This document shows positions 1 through 5,002 of a DNA stretch of 5,002 nucleotides, piece after piece. The notes under the pieces are model-generated. The model ran no database searches. It saw only the letters and a program-made list of their open reading frames with translations, and was not told where the DNA came from. The position numbers and the translations under genes are program-made. The stretch is from Castellaniella sp041675725 (GTDB lineage Bacteria > Pseudomonadota > Gammaproteobacteria > Burkholderiales > Burkholderiaceae_B). The DNA lies in the NCBI RefSeq assembly GCF_041675725.1, contig NZ_JBAYTI010000107.1:1-5002 (forward strand), read 5' to 3'. The first letter of the stretch is position 1, and the number at the start of each line of letters is the position of its first letter.

Positions 1-1385
1 CAGGCGGTGGCCAGGAGCAGGATGCCGAAAGCATGCTTCAGCGGCGTCATCCAGGCCCCGGCGCGTGGCAACAAGACGCCTGCGCCCGCCCCGACCGCCA
101 GCAGCAGCAGGCCCTCGCCCCAGGCCATGGCAAACAGCGCGGCCCCCCCCACCAGCCAATCGCCCGTTTGCGAGATGAACAGCAGCACACCCGCCAGGGG
201 CGCGGCCACGCAGGGCCCGACGATGAGGGCGGAGACGGCCCCCATGATGAACACGGCCCCGGTCTGGCCGCCCGGCAGGCGCTGCAGACGGGCCTGCAAC
301 GCCGTCTGCAGGCCCGTGGGGGCCTGCAGGGTGAAGACGTCCAGCATGGCCAAGGCGAACAGGGCCAGCAGCAGGGCAAAGACGCCCAGCACCCAGGGGT
401 TCTGCAGCCAGGCCGCCAGGCCCGCGCCCAGCAGGCCGGCGGCGACGCCCAGTGCGGTGTAGACCAGCGACATGCCCAGCACATAGACGGCGGCCAGCCA
501 CAGGCCGCGCCCGCGCCCGATCGCGTGGCACCCAGGGCCGGCCGGACCGGCGTCCGCCCCGCCCGCTGCGCCCGAGAGCAAGGCCAGCAGGATGGGCACC
601 ATGGGCAGCACGCACGGCGTGAAGGACAGCAGGGCCCCGAAGGCCACGCTGAGCAGCAAGATGTGCCAAAGGGGCGCCTGGTGCAACCAGGCGGCCATGC
701 CCATGTCGCCCCAGTCGCCCAGTTGGGCCGGCGGGCCGGACGCGACTGCGCCGACCACTGGTGTTCCACTCTCACTGGCGTCCGGGCCGGCGCCCGCGGG
801 CCCGGCGTCCTGGGGCGCCGGCACGTGGTCGCGTACCAGGACGCCCTGCGCCACGTAGCCGCCCGGCGCCGCGGCCAGTGTGAAGGCCTGGGTCATGGGC
901 GGGTAGCACAGGCCTTGGTCTGAACACCCCTGGCCGGTGACGGTGACCTGCAGTGGGCCGTCGGCCCCGGCCTGCAGGGGCACACGCAGGGTGACGCCGT
1001 CGTGGTAGACGACCATGTCCTGCTCGAAGGTCGGATCCCAGGTGACTTGGCCCTGCGGCAGCTGCAAGCCGTCTGACCATCGGGGCGTGCGCGCCTCGAG
1101 CTCGGGCGGTGTCAGCGCCGAGCGGTGGAACAGCAGCAGTTGCCCCTGGGCGTCTTCGAGACTGACCTCGAAGCGCTCCTGGTACATGTAGTAGTCGGAT
1201 GCAATGCGGTAATGGATGTCGAGCGTGAGTGGATCGACCATCGCCGCCGACGCCACGAAGGCCTGCTCGGGCGGCAGGAAATCATCCAGCGTCTGGGCCG
1301 ACGCGCAGAGGCCGGCCAGCAGGGCCAGCCAGGTGGCCAGCAGGAACCGCAGCGCGAGCCAGGCCGCCGACAGGGGCTTATTCAT
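1..1385 (-). CDS. dsbD: Thiol:disulfide interchange protein DsbD, 3' end beyond the window
   Basis: Inner-membrane protein that moves electrons from cytoplasmic thioredoxin to periplasmic partners such as DsbC and cytochrome c maturation proteins. The open frame gives 461 codons plus 2 nt with no stop. Residues 1-30 form a signal peptide ending CASA before Q31. The periplasmic alpha domain (about 31-180) carries the redox pair C154 and C160 in GCSDQGLCYPP. A Gly/Ala/Pro-rich linker (about 186-225) follows. The membrane domain begins near residue 239 and has the two family cysteines in FTPCVLPM (C258) and GPCVAAPLAG (C392), matching E. coli C163 and C285. Hydrophobic segments lie near 239-268, 295-318, 330-352, 377-404, 410-436 and from 449. 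The C-terminal thioredoxin-like gamma domain must lie outside the window. The frame is unbroken across all four cysteines. I chose the ATG at 1385 because it directly precedes the signal peptide. It overlaps the cutA stop, and AAGG abuts it with no spacer, so coupled translation is likely. An extra cysteine, C286, sits in a Gly-rich loop. Confidence 0.93.
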   Translation of the reverse strand, partial: MNKPLSAAWLALRFLLATWLALLAGLCASAQTLDDFLPPEQAFVASAAMVDPLTLDIHYRIASDYYMYQERFEVSLEDAQGQLLLFHRSALTPPELEARTPRWSDGLQLPQGQVTWDPTFEQDMVVYHDGVTLRVPLQAGADGPLQVTVTGQGCSDQGLCYPPMTQAFTLAAAPGGYVAQGVLVRDHVPAPQDAGPAGAGPDASESGTPVVGAVASGPPAQLGDWGDMGMAAWLHQAPLWHILLLSVAFGALLSFTPCVLPMVPILLALLSGAAGGADAGPAGPGCHAIGRGRGLWLAAVYVLGMSLVYTALGVAAGLLGAGLAAWLQNPWVLGVFALLLALFALAMLDVFTLQAPTGLQTALQARLQRLPGGQTGAVFIMGAVSALIVGPCVAAPLAGVLLFISQTGDWLVGGAALFAMAWGEGLLLLAVGAGAGVLLPRAGAWMTPLKHAFGILLLATA

Positions 1386-1800
1386 CCTTGCACAGGCAAT
1401 GCGCGCTGGCTTCGGGGTCGACCCCGGCGCGGGTGTTTTCGATGACCCAGTCCAGATAGGGGGCGCTGCCAGCGGCGACCGGCTGGATGAGGAATTCGGG
1501 CACATCGTAGGGGTGCAGTTCGCACAGGCGCTGATACAGCGCCGGCAGCGCATCGGCGCTGGTCTTGAAAGTGAGGGGGATTTCATCCCCGCCTTCGAGC
1601 TTGCCCTGCCACATGTACATGCTGGTGATGGCCGGGCCGATATGGGCGCAGGCCACGCGCCGTTCTTCGACCAGATGATGGGCAATGCGCTTGGCCAGCA
1701 TCAGGTCGGGCGCCGTGCTGAGCACGATGACCGTGTCAGCCGGCTCGCCCGCCTGGCGGCGCAACGGCGGCCGCCGGGCAGGTTCATTCAGGTTTGCCAT
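1378..1800 (-). CDS. cutA: Divalent cation tolerance protein CutA
   Basis: Small trimeric protein of the CutA1 family, linked in E. coli to tolerance of copper and other divalent metals; its molecular role is still unclear. The 140-residue product has the family pattern: a first strand TVIVLSTAPD (23-32), helix AKRIAHHLVEERRVACAHI (36-54) with the conserved Cys at 51, SMYMWQGKLEGGDEIPLTFKT (60-80 region), the signature HPYDVPE (96-102) and PYLDWVIENT (114-123). It is longer than the roughly 110-residue E. coli protein, with about 22 Arg/Pro-rich residues before the first strand and a tail holding H134, C135 and C137. The ATG at 1800 is supported by GAGGGA seven bases upstream; I saw no in-frame ATG closer upstream. 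It follows rplQ after 84 nt and overlaps dsbD by 8 nt. The cutA-dsbD pairing is also known from E. coli, where dsbD was once named cutA2. The function of the N-terminal extension is unknown. Confidence 0.93.
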   Translation of the reverse strand: MANLNEPARRPPLRRQAGEPADTVIVLSTAPDLMLAKRIAHHLVEERRVACAHIGPAITSMYMWQGKLEGGDEIPLTFKTSADALPALYQRLCELHPYDVPEFLIQPVAAGSAPYLDWVIENTRAGVDPEASAHCLCKDE

Positions 1801-1801
1801 G

Positions 1802-1819
1802 AAGCAATCCCTCTTGCTT
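1802..1819 (-). promoter_or_regulatory. Hairpin presenting the cutA Shine-Dalgarno in its loop
   Basis: Read on the minus strand, AAGCAA and TTGCTT can pair as a perfect 6-bp stem around the six-base loop GAGGGA, which is the cutA ribosome binding site. The stem ends two bases before the ATG at 1800. The complementarity is directly visible. Whether it forms in the mRNA, and whether it helps or limits initiation, is inference; the stem is short and AT-rich, so it would be only modestly stable. Confidence 0.4.
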
Positions 1820-1835
1820 GCATTCCATGACTGCC

Positions 1836-1864
1836 ATGTTAGACAACTGCAGCCATGTGGACAA
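1836..1864 (-). promoter_or_regulatory. Possible sigma70 promoter for cutA-dsbD
   Basis: On the minus strand TTGTCC (1859-1864) and TAACAT (1836-1841) are separated by exactly 17 bp. Each matches the sigma70 -35 and -10 consensus at four of six positions. Transcription would start near 1829, giving a leader of about 29 nt before the cutA ATG that consists mostly of the Shine-Dalgarno hairpin. This spacer is the most AT-rich intergenic stretch in the window, which favours a promoter, but a 4/6 plus 4/6 match can arise by chance. If it is real, cutA-dsbD can be expressed independently of the ribosomal protein operon. Confidence 0.35.
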
Positions 1865-1884
1865 ATGCCCGCGCGCCTGGCGGC

Positions 1885-2268
1885 TTATTCGTCGTCCTGC
1901 GCCTCGGCGTCGGGCCGGTCGACGAGCTCCATGAAGGCCATGGGAGCGTTGTCGCCCTGGCGAAAGCCCATCTTCAAGACACGCGTGTAGCCGCCATTGC
2001 GGGTGGCAAAGCGCGGGCCCAGGTCGTTGAACAGTTTGGTGACGGCATCGCGATCGCGCAGGCGCGCAAAGGCCAGGCGGCGGTTGGCCAGCGTCGGGGC
2101 CTTGCCCAGGGTGATCAGGGGTTCGACCACCCGGCGCAGCTCTTTGGCCTTGGGCAGAGTGGTCTTGATGGCTTCATGGTGGATGAGCGAGACGGCCATG
2201 TTGCGGAACATGGCCAGCCGATGGCTGCTGGTGCGGTTGAGTTTGCGTGGTCCGTGACGATGACGCAT
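1885..2268 (-). CDS. rplQ: 50S ribosomal protein L17
   Basis: Large-subunit ribosomal protein L17, the last gene of the canonical alpha operon. The 127-residue product has the same length as the E. coli protein. Diagnostic segments are the start MRHRHGPRKLNR, SSHRLAMFRNMAVSLI (14-29), KTTLPKAKELRRVVEPLITL (35-54), RNGGYTRVLK (90-99) and GDNAPMAFMELV (105-116). It ends in a short acidic tail. The ATG at 2268 gives exactly the expected N-terminus and is preceded by AAGGA with an 8-base spacer. It lies 149 nt after rpoA, an unusually wide gap for neighbours in this operon, and the gap carries a GC-rich stem-loop. I saw no convincing intrinsic terminator after its TAA stop, so read-through into cutA is possible. 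Confidence 0.98.
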   Translation of the reverse strand: MRHRHGPRKLNRTSSHRLAMFRNMAVSLIHHEAIKTTLPKAKELRRVVEPLITLGKAPTLANRRLAFARLRDRDAVTKLFNDLGPRFATRNGGYTRVLKMGFRQGDNAPMAFMELVDRPDAEAQDDE

Positions 2269-2417
2269 GATGGTTCCTTCAGGTTGAATCTTGATGGCCG
2301 GGATCTTCTATCGACCCTTGATCCGTCAGGATATCGGGCCGCGGCCGGCTCGGTTGCAATCGGGCTGGCCTATGGCCAGGCCCGGGTTTCGGGTTGCGGT
2401 TGTCTGCCGGCCTGGGT
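2269..2417 (-). other. rpoA-rplQ spacer with palindromes and short repeats
   Basis: This 149-nt spacer has no supported gene. Besides the stem-loop at 2362-2383 it holds a perfect 10-bp palindrome GGCCGCGGCC at 2337-2346 and three imperfect tandem copies of CGGGTTT/CGGGTTG/CGGTTG (plus strand) at 2383-2402. The rplQ ribosome binding site AAGGA is at its end. No run of U follows any of the stems, so I do not call a terminator. Confidence 0.5.
2362..2383 (-). promoter_or_regulatory. GC-rich stem-loop between rpoA and rplQ
   Basis: On the minus strand CTGGCC and GGCCAG form a perfect 6-bp stem around the loop ATA, extended by GGG/CCC with a single bulged C. It would fold in the transcript downstream of the rpoA stop codon. 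It is followed by GATTGC rather than a U tract, so it is not a classic intrinsic terminator. A role in mRNA stability, processing or pausing between rpoA and rplQ is inference. Confidence 0.5.
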
Positions 2418-3419
2418 TCAGGGCCGCTCGAGGCCCACCGGGGGCCAGTTCTCGAGCTTCATGCCCAGGGTGAGGCCGCGGGTGGCCAGGACTTCTTTGA
2501 TTTCGTTGAGCGATTTGCGCCCCAGGTTGGGGGTCTTGAGCAGCTCGTTCTCGGTGCGCTGGATGAGATCGCCGATATAGTAGATGTTTTCGGCCTTCAG
2601 GCAGTTGGCCGAGCGCACCGTGAGTTCGAGATCGTCGACCGGGCGCAGCAGCACAGGATCGATCGGGGCCGAGATGCTGTCGGCCAGGCCGCCCGCACCG
2701 GCCGCCGCGCCGCCGTCCTTGTCGGCCAGCGACACGAACACCGAGATCTGGTCCATGAGGATGCGGGCCGACTGGCGCACGGCTTCCTCGGGGCTGATCA
2801 CCCCGTTGGTCTCGACGTCCAGCACCAGCTTGTCCAGGTCGGTGCGCTGCTCGACGCGGGCGTTTTCCACCGCGTAGCTGACGCGCCGCACCGGGCTGAA
2901 CGAGGCATCGAGCACGATCTGGCCGATGGTGGCCGAGCGGTCGTCCGCCAGGGCGCGCACGTTGCCCGGCACGTAGCCACGGCCCTGCTCGACCTGGATC
3001 TGCATCTCGAGACGGCCACCGTCGGTGAGCGTGGCGATGAGATGGTCGGGGTTGACCACTTCGACGTCGTGCGGCAGTTCGATGTCGCGTGCGCGCACCT
3101 CGCAGGGGCCCTGCTTGTTGATCTGCAGGGTGACCTCTTCGCGGTTGTGCAGCTTGAAGACGACGCCCTTGAGGTTGAGCAGGATATCGACCACGTCTTC
3201 GCGCACCCCGTCGATGGTGGAGTATTCGTGCACCACCCCGCTGATCTGCACCTCGGTGGGTGCATAGCCCGTCATGGACGACAGCAGGATGCGGCGCAGG
3301 GCATTGCCCAGCGTATGGCCGTAGCCCCGCTCGAACGGCTCCATGGTGACCTTGGCGTGGTGCGGGCCCACGGACTCGACCGAGATCGAGCGCGGCTTGA
3401 GAAAACCTTGTGCAGACAT
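2418..3419 (-). CDS. rpoA: DNA-directed RNA polymerase subunit alpha
   Basis: Alpha subunit of RNA polymerase: two copies nucleate core assembly through the N-terminal domain, while the C-terminal domain binds UP elements and activators. The 333-residue product is close to the usual 329. The N-terminal domain (about 10-235) contains the dimer and assembly helix HTLGNALRRILLSSM (35-49) and NREEVTLQINKQGPCEVRA (92-110). A short linker rich in Gly and Ala (about 234-253) follows. The C-terminal domain (about 254-325) contains IDPVLLRPVDDLELTVRSA and NCLKAENIYYIGDL; R269 corresponds to E. coli R265, the key DNA-contact residue. LKTPNLGRKSLNEIKEVL (294-311) is the conserved helix-hairpin-helix-like region, and GMKLENWPP is near the end. 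The ATG at 3419 has AAGGA six bases upstream. The gene is set apart from rpsD by 112 nt and from rplQ by 149 nt, both with stem-loops, unlike the roughly 10-nt gaps among rpsM, rpsK and rpsD. Confidence 0.99.
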   Translation of the reverse strand: MSAQGFLKPRSISVESVGPHHAKVTMEPFERGYGHTLGNALRRILLSSMTGYAPTEVQISGVVHEYSTIDGVREDVVDILLNLKGVVFKLHNREEVTLQINKQGPCEVRARDIELPHDVEVVNPDHLIATLTDGGRLEMQIQVEQGRGYVPGNVRALADDRSATIGQIVLDASFSPVRRVSYAVENARVEQRTDLDKLVLDVETNGVISPEEAVRQSARILMDQISVFVSLADKDGGAAAGAGGLADSISAPIDPVLLRPVDDLELTVRSANCLKAENIYYIGDLIQRTENELLKTPNLGRKSLNEIKEVLATRGLTLGMKLENWPPVGLERP

Positions 3420-3479
3420 GACAAATCCTTTTCAATACCCTCGGCTCGTTACACCGATAAGGCTGATGGATGATCGAAA

Positions 3480-3510
3480 CCCCGATCCGGGCCATACGGC
3501 CCGGCCGGGG
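3480..3510 (-). promoter_or_regulatory. Strong GC stem-loop between rpsD and rpoA
   Basis: On the minus strand an inner 7-bp perfect stem CCGGGCC/GGCCCGG closes a GTAT loop. It is extended by an outer 5-bp stem CCCCG/CGGGG across a small internal loop (G opposite AT). It lies in the 112-nt spacer after the rpsD stop. A run of seven T (minus strand, 3520-3526) sits before rather than after it, and only GGGGTTTCGATC follows, so it does not look like a normal intrinsic terminator. Its position suggests a partial attenuator, an RNA processing site or a 5' stabiliser for the rpoA message; these are inferences. Confidence 0.6.
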
Positions 3511-3531
3511 CAGAAGCAGAAAAAAAGTGAA

Positions 3532-4155
3532 TCAGCGCGAGTAGAGTTCGACGACCAGCGATTCATTGACGTCGTGGGCGACGTCGGTGCGCTCGGGCGC
3601 CTGCTTGAAGACCCCCGACAGCTTGGTGGCGTCGACCTCGACCCATTGGGGCAGGCCGTTGCCGGTGGCGAGTTCGAGCGATTCTTTGATGCGGATCTGG
3701 CCCTTGGCCTTTTCACGCACCGACACCACGTCGCCCGCCTTGACCAGCATGGAGGCGATGTCCGCCGTATGGCCGTTGATCTCGATGGCGCGGTGGTTCA
3801 CCAGCTGGCGTGCCTCGGCACGCGTGGAACCAAAGCCCATGCGATAGACGACGTTGTCGAGCCGCGACTCGAGCAGCTGGATGAGCGTCTCGCCCGTGGG
3901 GGCGCGGCGCCGCTCGGCTTCTTCGAAGTACTTGCGGAATTGTTTTTCGAGCACGCCGTACATGCGCTTGAGTTTTTGCTTTTCGCGCAGCTGCAGGCCG
4001 AAGTCGGACGTGCGGGCGCCCGAGGTGCGGCCGTGCTGACCGGGCTTGGATTCGAGCTTGCACTTGGTGTCGAGCGAACGGCGCGCGCTTTTCAGGAAGA
4101 GATCGGTGCCTTCGCGACGCGAAAGCTTGCATTTGGGACCAGTATAACGAGCCAA
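3532..4155 (-). CDS. rpsD: 30S ribosomal protein S4, TTG start
   Basis: Primary 16S rRNA-binding protein that nucleates 30S assembly. In E. coli it also represses translation of its own operon by binding the rpsM leader. With the TTG at 4155 the product has 207 residues and begins (M)ARYTGPKCKLSRREGTDLFL, the universal S4 N-terminus. The next in-frame ATG upstream, at 4197, lies inside rpsK and would add 14 residues (MPPAQASSYLRGTI) that do not belong to the family. TTG is preceded by AAGGGG with a 7-base spacer, which decides the start. SKPGQHGRTSGARTSDFGLQL (36-56) and REKQKLKRMYGVLEKQFRKY (57-76) are conserved. The S4 RNA-binding domain spans about 96-160 (RLDNVVYRMGFGSTRAEAR), and the protein ends VNESLVVELYSR. 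Only two cysteines (C9, C32) are present, so this is not the four-cysteine zinc-binding variant. It starts 11 nt after rpsK. Confidence 0.98.
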   Translation of the reverse strand: MARYTGPKCKLSRREGTDLFLKSARRSLDTKCKLESKPGQHGRTSGARTSDFGLQLREKQKLKRMYGVLEKQFRKYFEEAERRRAPTGETLIQLLESRLDNVVYRMGFGSTRAEARQLVNHRAIEINGHTADIASMLVKAGDVVSVREKAKGQIRIKESLELATGNGLPQWVEVDATKLSGVFKQAPERTDVAHDVNESLVVELYSR

Positions 4156-4162
4156 GATAGTT

Positions 4163-4168
4163 CCCCTT
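4163..4168 (-). promoter_or_regulatory. rpsD ribosome binding site overlapping the rpsK stop
   Basis: AAGGGG on the minus strand, seven bases before the TTG start of rpsD. Its first two bases are the last two of the rpsK TAA stop codon (TAAGGGG). This placement fixes the TTG as the start and suggests that ribosomes finishing rpsK help start rpsD. Confidence 0.8.
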
Positions 4169-4565
4169 AGATACGACGACGCTTGGGCGGGCGGCACCCG
4201 TTGTGCGGCACCGGCGTGATGTCTGAGATGCTGGTGATGCGAATGCCCAGCGCGTTGAGGGCGCGCACCGAGGACTCGCGCCCCGGGCCCGGACCCTTGA
4301 TGAGGACTTCGAGCGTCTTGATGCCGTACTCTTGCGCCTGGCGGCCGACCTGTTCGCCGGCCACCTGGGCGGCAAAGGGCGTGGACTTGCGCGAGCCCTT
4401 GAAGCCGGCCCCCCCAGAGGTGGCCCAGGCCAGGGTGTTGCCCTGGCGGTCGGTGATGGTGATGATGGTGTTGTTGAACGAAGCGTGCACGTGGGCAATG
4501 CCGTCGGACACGTTCTTCTTGACTTTCCTGCGGACGCGGCTGGCGCCCGATTGTGCTTTGGCCAT
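4167..4565 (-). CDS. rpsK: 30S ribosomal protein S11
   Basis: Small-subunit platform protein that contacts 16S rRNA near the mRNA exit region. The 132-residue product is close to the usual 129. After a basic, variable N-terminus (MAKAQSGASRVRRKVKKNV) come DGIAHVHASFNNTIITITD (21-39), GNTLAWATSGGAGFKGSRKS (42-61), TPFAAQVAGE (62-71), KGPGPGRESSVRALNALG (90-107) and the hallmark C-terminus PHNGCRPPKRRRI (120-132). N122 in the HNG triplet corresponds to the asparagine known to be converted to isoaspartate in E. coli S11; whether that occurs here cannot be seen. The ATG at 4565 lies nine bases after the rpsM stop, and its Shine-Dalgarno (TAAGGA) shares bases with that stop codon. Confidence 0.99.
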   Translation of the reverse strand: MAKAQSGASRVRRKVKKNVSDGIAHVHASFNNTIITITDRQGNTLAWATSGGAGFKGSRKSTPFAAQVAGEQVGRQAQEYGIKTLEVLIKGPGPGRESSVRALNALGIRITSISDITPVPHNGCRPPKRRRI

Positions 4566-4574
4566 GGTGGTTCC

Positions 4575-4940
4575 TTATTTCTTCAGGGACGCAGCGGCGC
4601 GACGGGGGCCCTTGCGGGTGCGCGCGTTGGTGCGGGTGCGCTGGCCGCGCACCGGCAGACCCCGCTTGTGGCGCATGCCACGATACGTGCCCAGGTCGAC
4701 CAGGCGCTTGATCGACAGCTGTACTTCGCGGCGCAGGTCGCCTTCGATCGTGTAGCTGTTGATCTGTTCGCGCAGCTTTTCGAGCTCGGCGTCGGTGAGA
4801 TCCTTGATTTTCTTGCTGTAAGCAATGCCGCTTGCATCGCAGATCTGGCGTGCGCGCGTGCGGCCGATGCCGAAGATCGCCGTCAGGCCGATCTCGGCGT
4901 GTTGATGCGGTGGGATGTTGATGCCAGCAATACGGGCCAT
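4575..4940 (-). CDS. rpsM: 30S ribosomal protein S13
   Basis: Head protein of the small subunit that contacts the P-site tRNA and forms bridges to the large subunit. The product has 121 residues, against 118 in E. coli. The N-terminus MARIAGINIP is canonical. AIFGIGRTRARQIC (21-34) is the conserved helix-hairpin-helix part, and GTYRGMRHKRGLPVRGQRT (84-102) continuing into RTNARTRKGPRR (103-114) is the basic tail signature. The ATG at 4940 is preceded by AAGGA with a suitable spacer. It is the first complete gene of the operon in this window, 30 nt after rpmJ. In E. coli the S4 repressor site is a pseudoknot in the rpsM leader; the short spacer here would force any equivalent to include rpmJ codons, so S4 control cannot be assumed. 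Confidence 0.99.
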   Translation of the reverse strand: MARIAGINIPPHQHAEIGLTAIFGIGRTRARQICDASGIAYSKKIKDLTDAELEKLREQINSYTIEGDLRREVQLSIKRLVDLGTYRGMRHKRGLPVRGQRTRTNARTRKGPRRAAASLKK

Positions 4941-4970
4941 GTTCTTTCCTTGAATCCGTGATGCCCGGCC

Positions 4971-5002
4971 TTAGCCTTGGCGTTGCTTGTGACGCGGGTC
5001 GG
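4971..5002 (-). CDS. rpmJ: 50S ribosomal protein L36, C-terminal fragment
   Basis: Only the last nine codons and the TAA stop (4971-4973) are inside the window. They read DPRHKQRQG, which matches the end of L36 (E. coli ends EPKHKQRQG), including the histidine that belongs to the zinc-binding Cys-Cys-Cys-His set of zinc-type L36 proteins. The earlier cysteines are beyond the edge, so the zinc type cannot be confirmed here. Its position directly upstream of rpsM fits the usual rpmJ-rpsM order. The fragment is short, but sequence and context agree. Confidence 0.9.
   Translation of the reverse strand, partial: DPRHKQRQG

Noticed and set aside
33..923. 296-codon plus-strand open frame rich in Gln, Gly and Arg, opposite dsbD
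   Set aside because: It is a shadow of dsbD, whose frame carries the signal peptide and all expected cysteines. The composition is typical of a GC-rich antisense frame.
47..1080. Two minus-strand open frames (47-775 and 772-1080) that might suggest a broken dsbD
   Set aside because: They are out of frame with DsbD. I followed the true frame from 1385 to 1; the cysteine motifs at about 903-926, 612-614 and 210-212 are all in the same phase, so there is no frameshift.
1860..1884. GC-rich inverted repeat after the rplQ stop as an operon terminator
   Set aside because: The pairing is imperfect and followed by only three T, too weak to call.
2394..3473. Long 359-codon open frame on the plus strand opposite rpoA
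   Set aside because: It lies antisense to an unmistakable rpoA. High GC at third positions keeps opposite frames free of stops, and the translation shows no recognisable family.
3420..3480. Promoter for rpoA in the rpsD-rpoA spacer
   Set aside because: I found no pair of -35 and -10 boxes with acceptable match and spacing; the few AT-rich hexamers are isolated.
2326..3495. 389-codon minus-strand frame overlapping rpoA
   Set aside because: It is a different reading frame on the same strand as rpoA. The translation is Arg/Gly/Ala-rich and low in complexity, with no family features.
3511..3531. T7 run after rpsD as an intrinsic terminator
   Set aside because: The T tract comes before the stem-loop on the transcribed strand, and no stem precedes it, so the order is wrong for Rho-independent termination.

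Overview
The window is a chromosomal housekeeping segment from a high-GC Gram-negative bacterium. Every gene I can support lies on the minus strand, so transcription runs from the high coordinates to the low ones. The order rpmJ-rpsM-rpsK-rpsD-rpoA-rplQ is the proteobacterial alpha operon. From the protein sequences (for example S4 beginning ARYTGPKCKLSRREGT and L17 with NRTSSHRLAMFRNMAVSLI) and the cutA-dsbD genes downstream of rplQ, I infer a betaproteobacterium, probably Burkholderiales and most like Bordetella/Achromobacter (Alcaligenaceae). No database search was possible, so the genus is not settled.

Layout in transcription order: the last codons of rpmJ (L36) at 4971-5002; rpsM (S13) 4575-4940; rpsK (S11) 4167-4565; rpsD (S4) 3532-4155, with a TTG start; a 112-nt spacer holding a strong GC stem-loop; rpoA (RNA polymerase alpha) 2418-3419; a 149-nt spacer holding a second stem-loop; rplQ (L17) 1885-2268; an 84-nt spacer with a possible sigma70 promoter and a hairpin presenting the cutA Shine-Dalgarno; cutA 1378-1800; and dsbD (periplasmic thiol reductase), which overlaps cutA by 8 nt and runs off the window at position 1, before its C-terminal thioredoxin domain.

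The first six genes supply translation and transcription machinery. S13, S11 and S4 are spaced by only about 10 nt, with each Shine-Dalgarno abutting or overlapping the previous stop codon, so translational coupling is likely. The wider, structured spacers on both sides of rpoA are where expression of alpha could be uncoupled from the ribosomal proteins. cutA and dsbD form a separate functional pair (metal tolerance and periplasmic disulfide reduction) that may be read through from the operon or driven by its own promoter.

No mobile element, CRISPR array, tRNA, rRNA or prophage signal was seen, and no stretch longer than 150 bases lacks a gene. I found no convincing undescribed system here. 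The points worth a second look are local regulatory features: the TTG start of rpsD, the two stem-loops around rpoA, the cutA leader, and the cutA/dsbD overlap.
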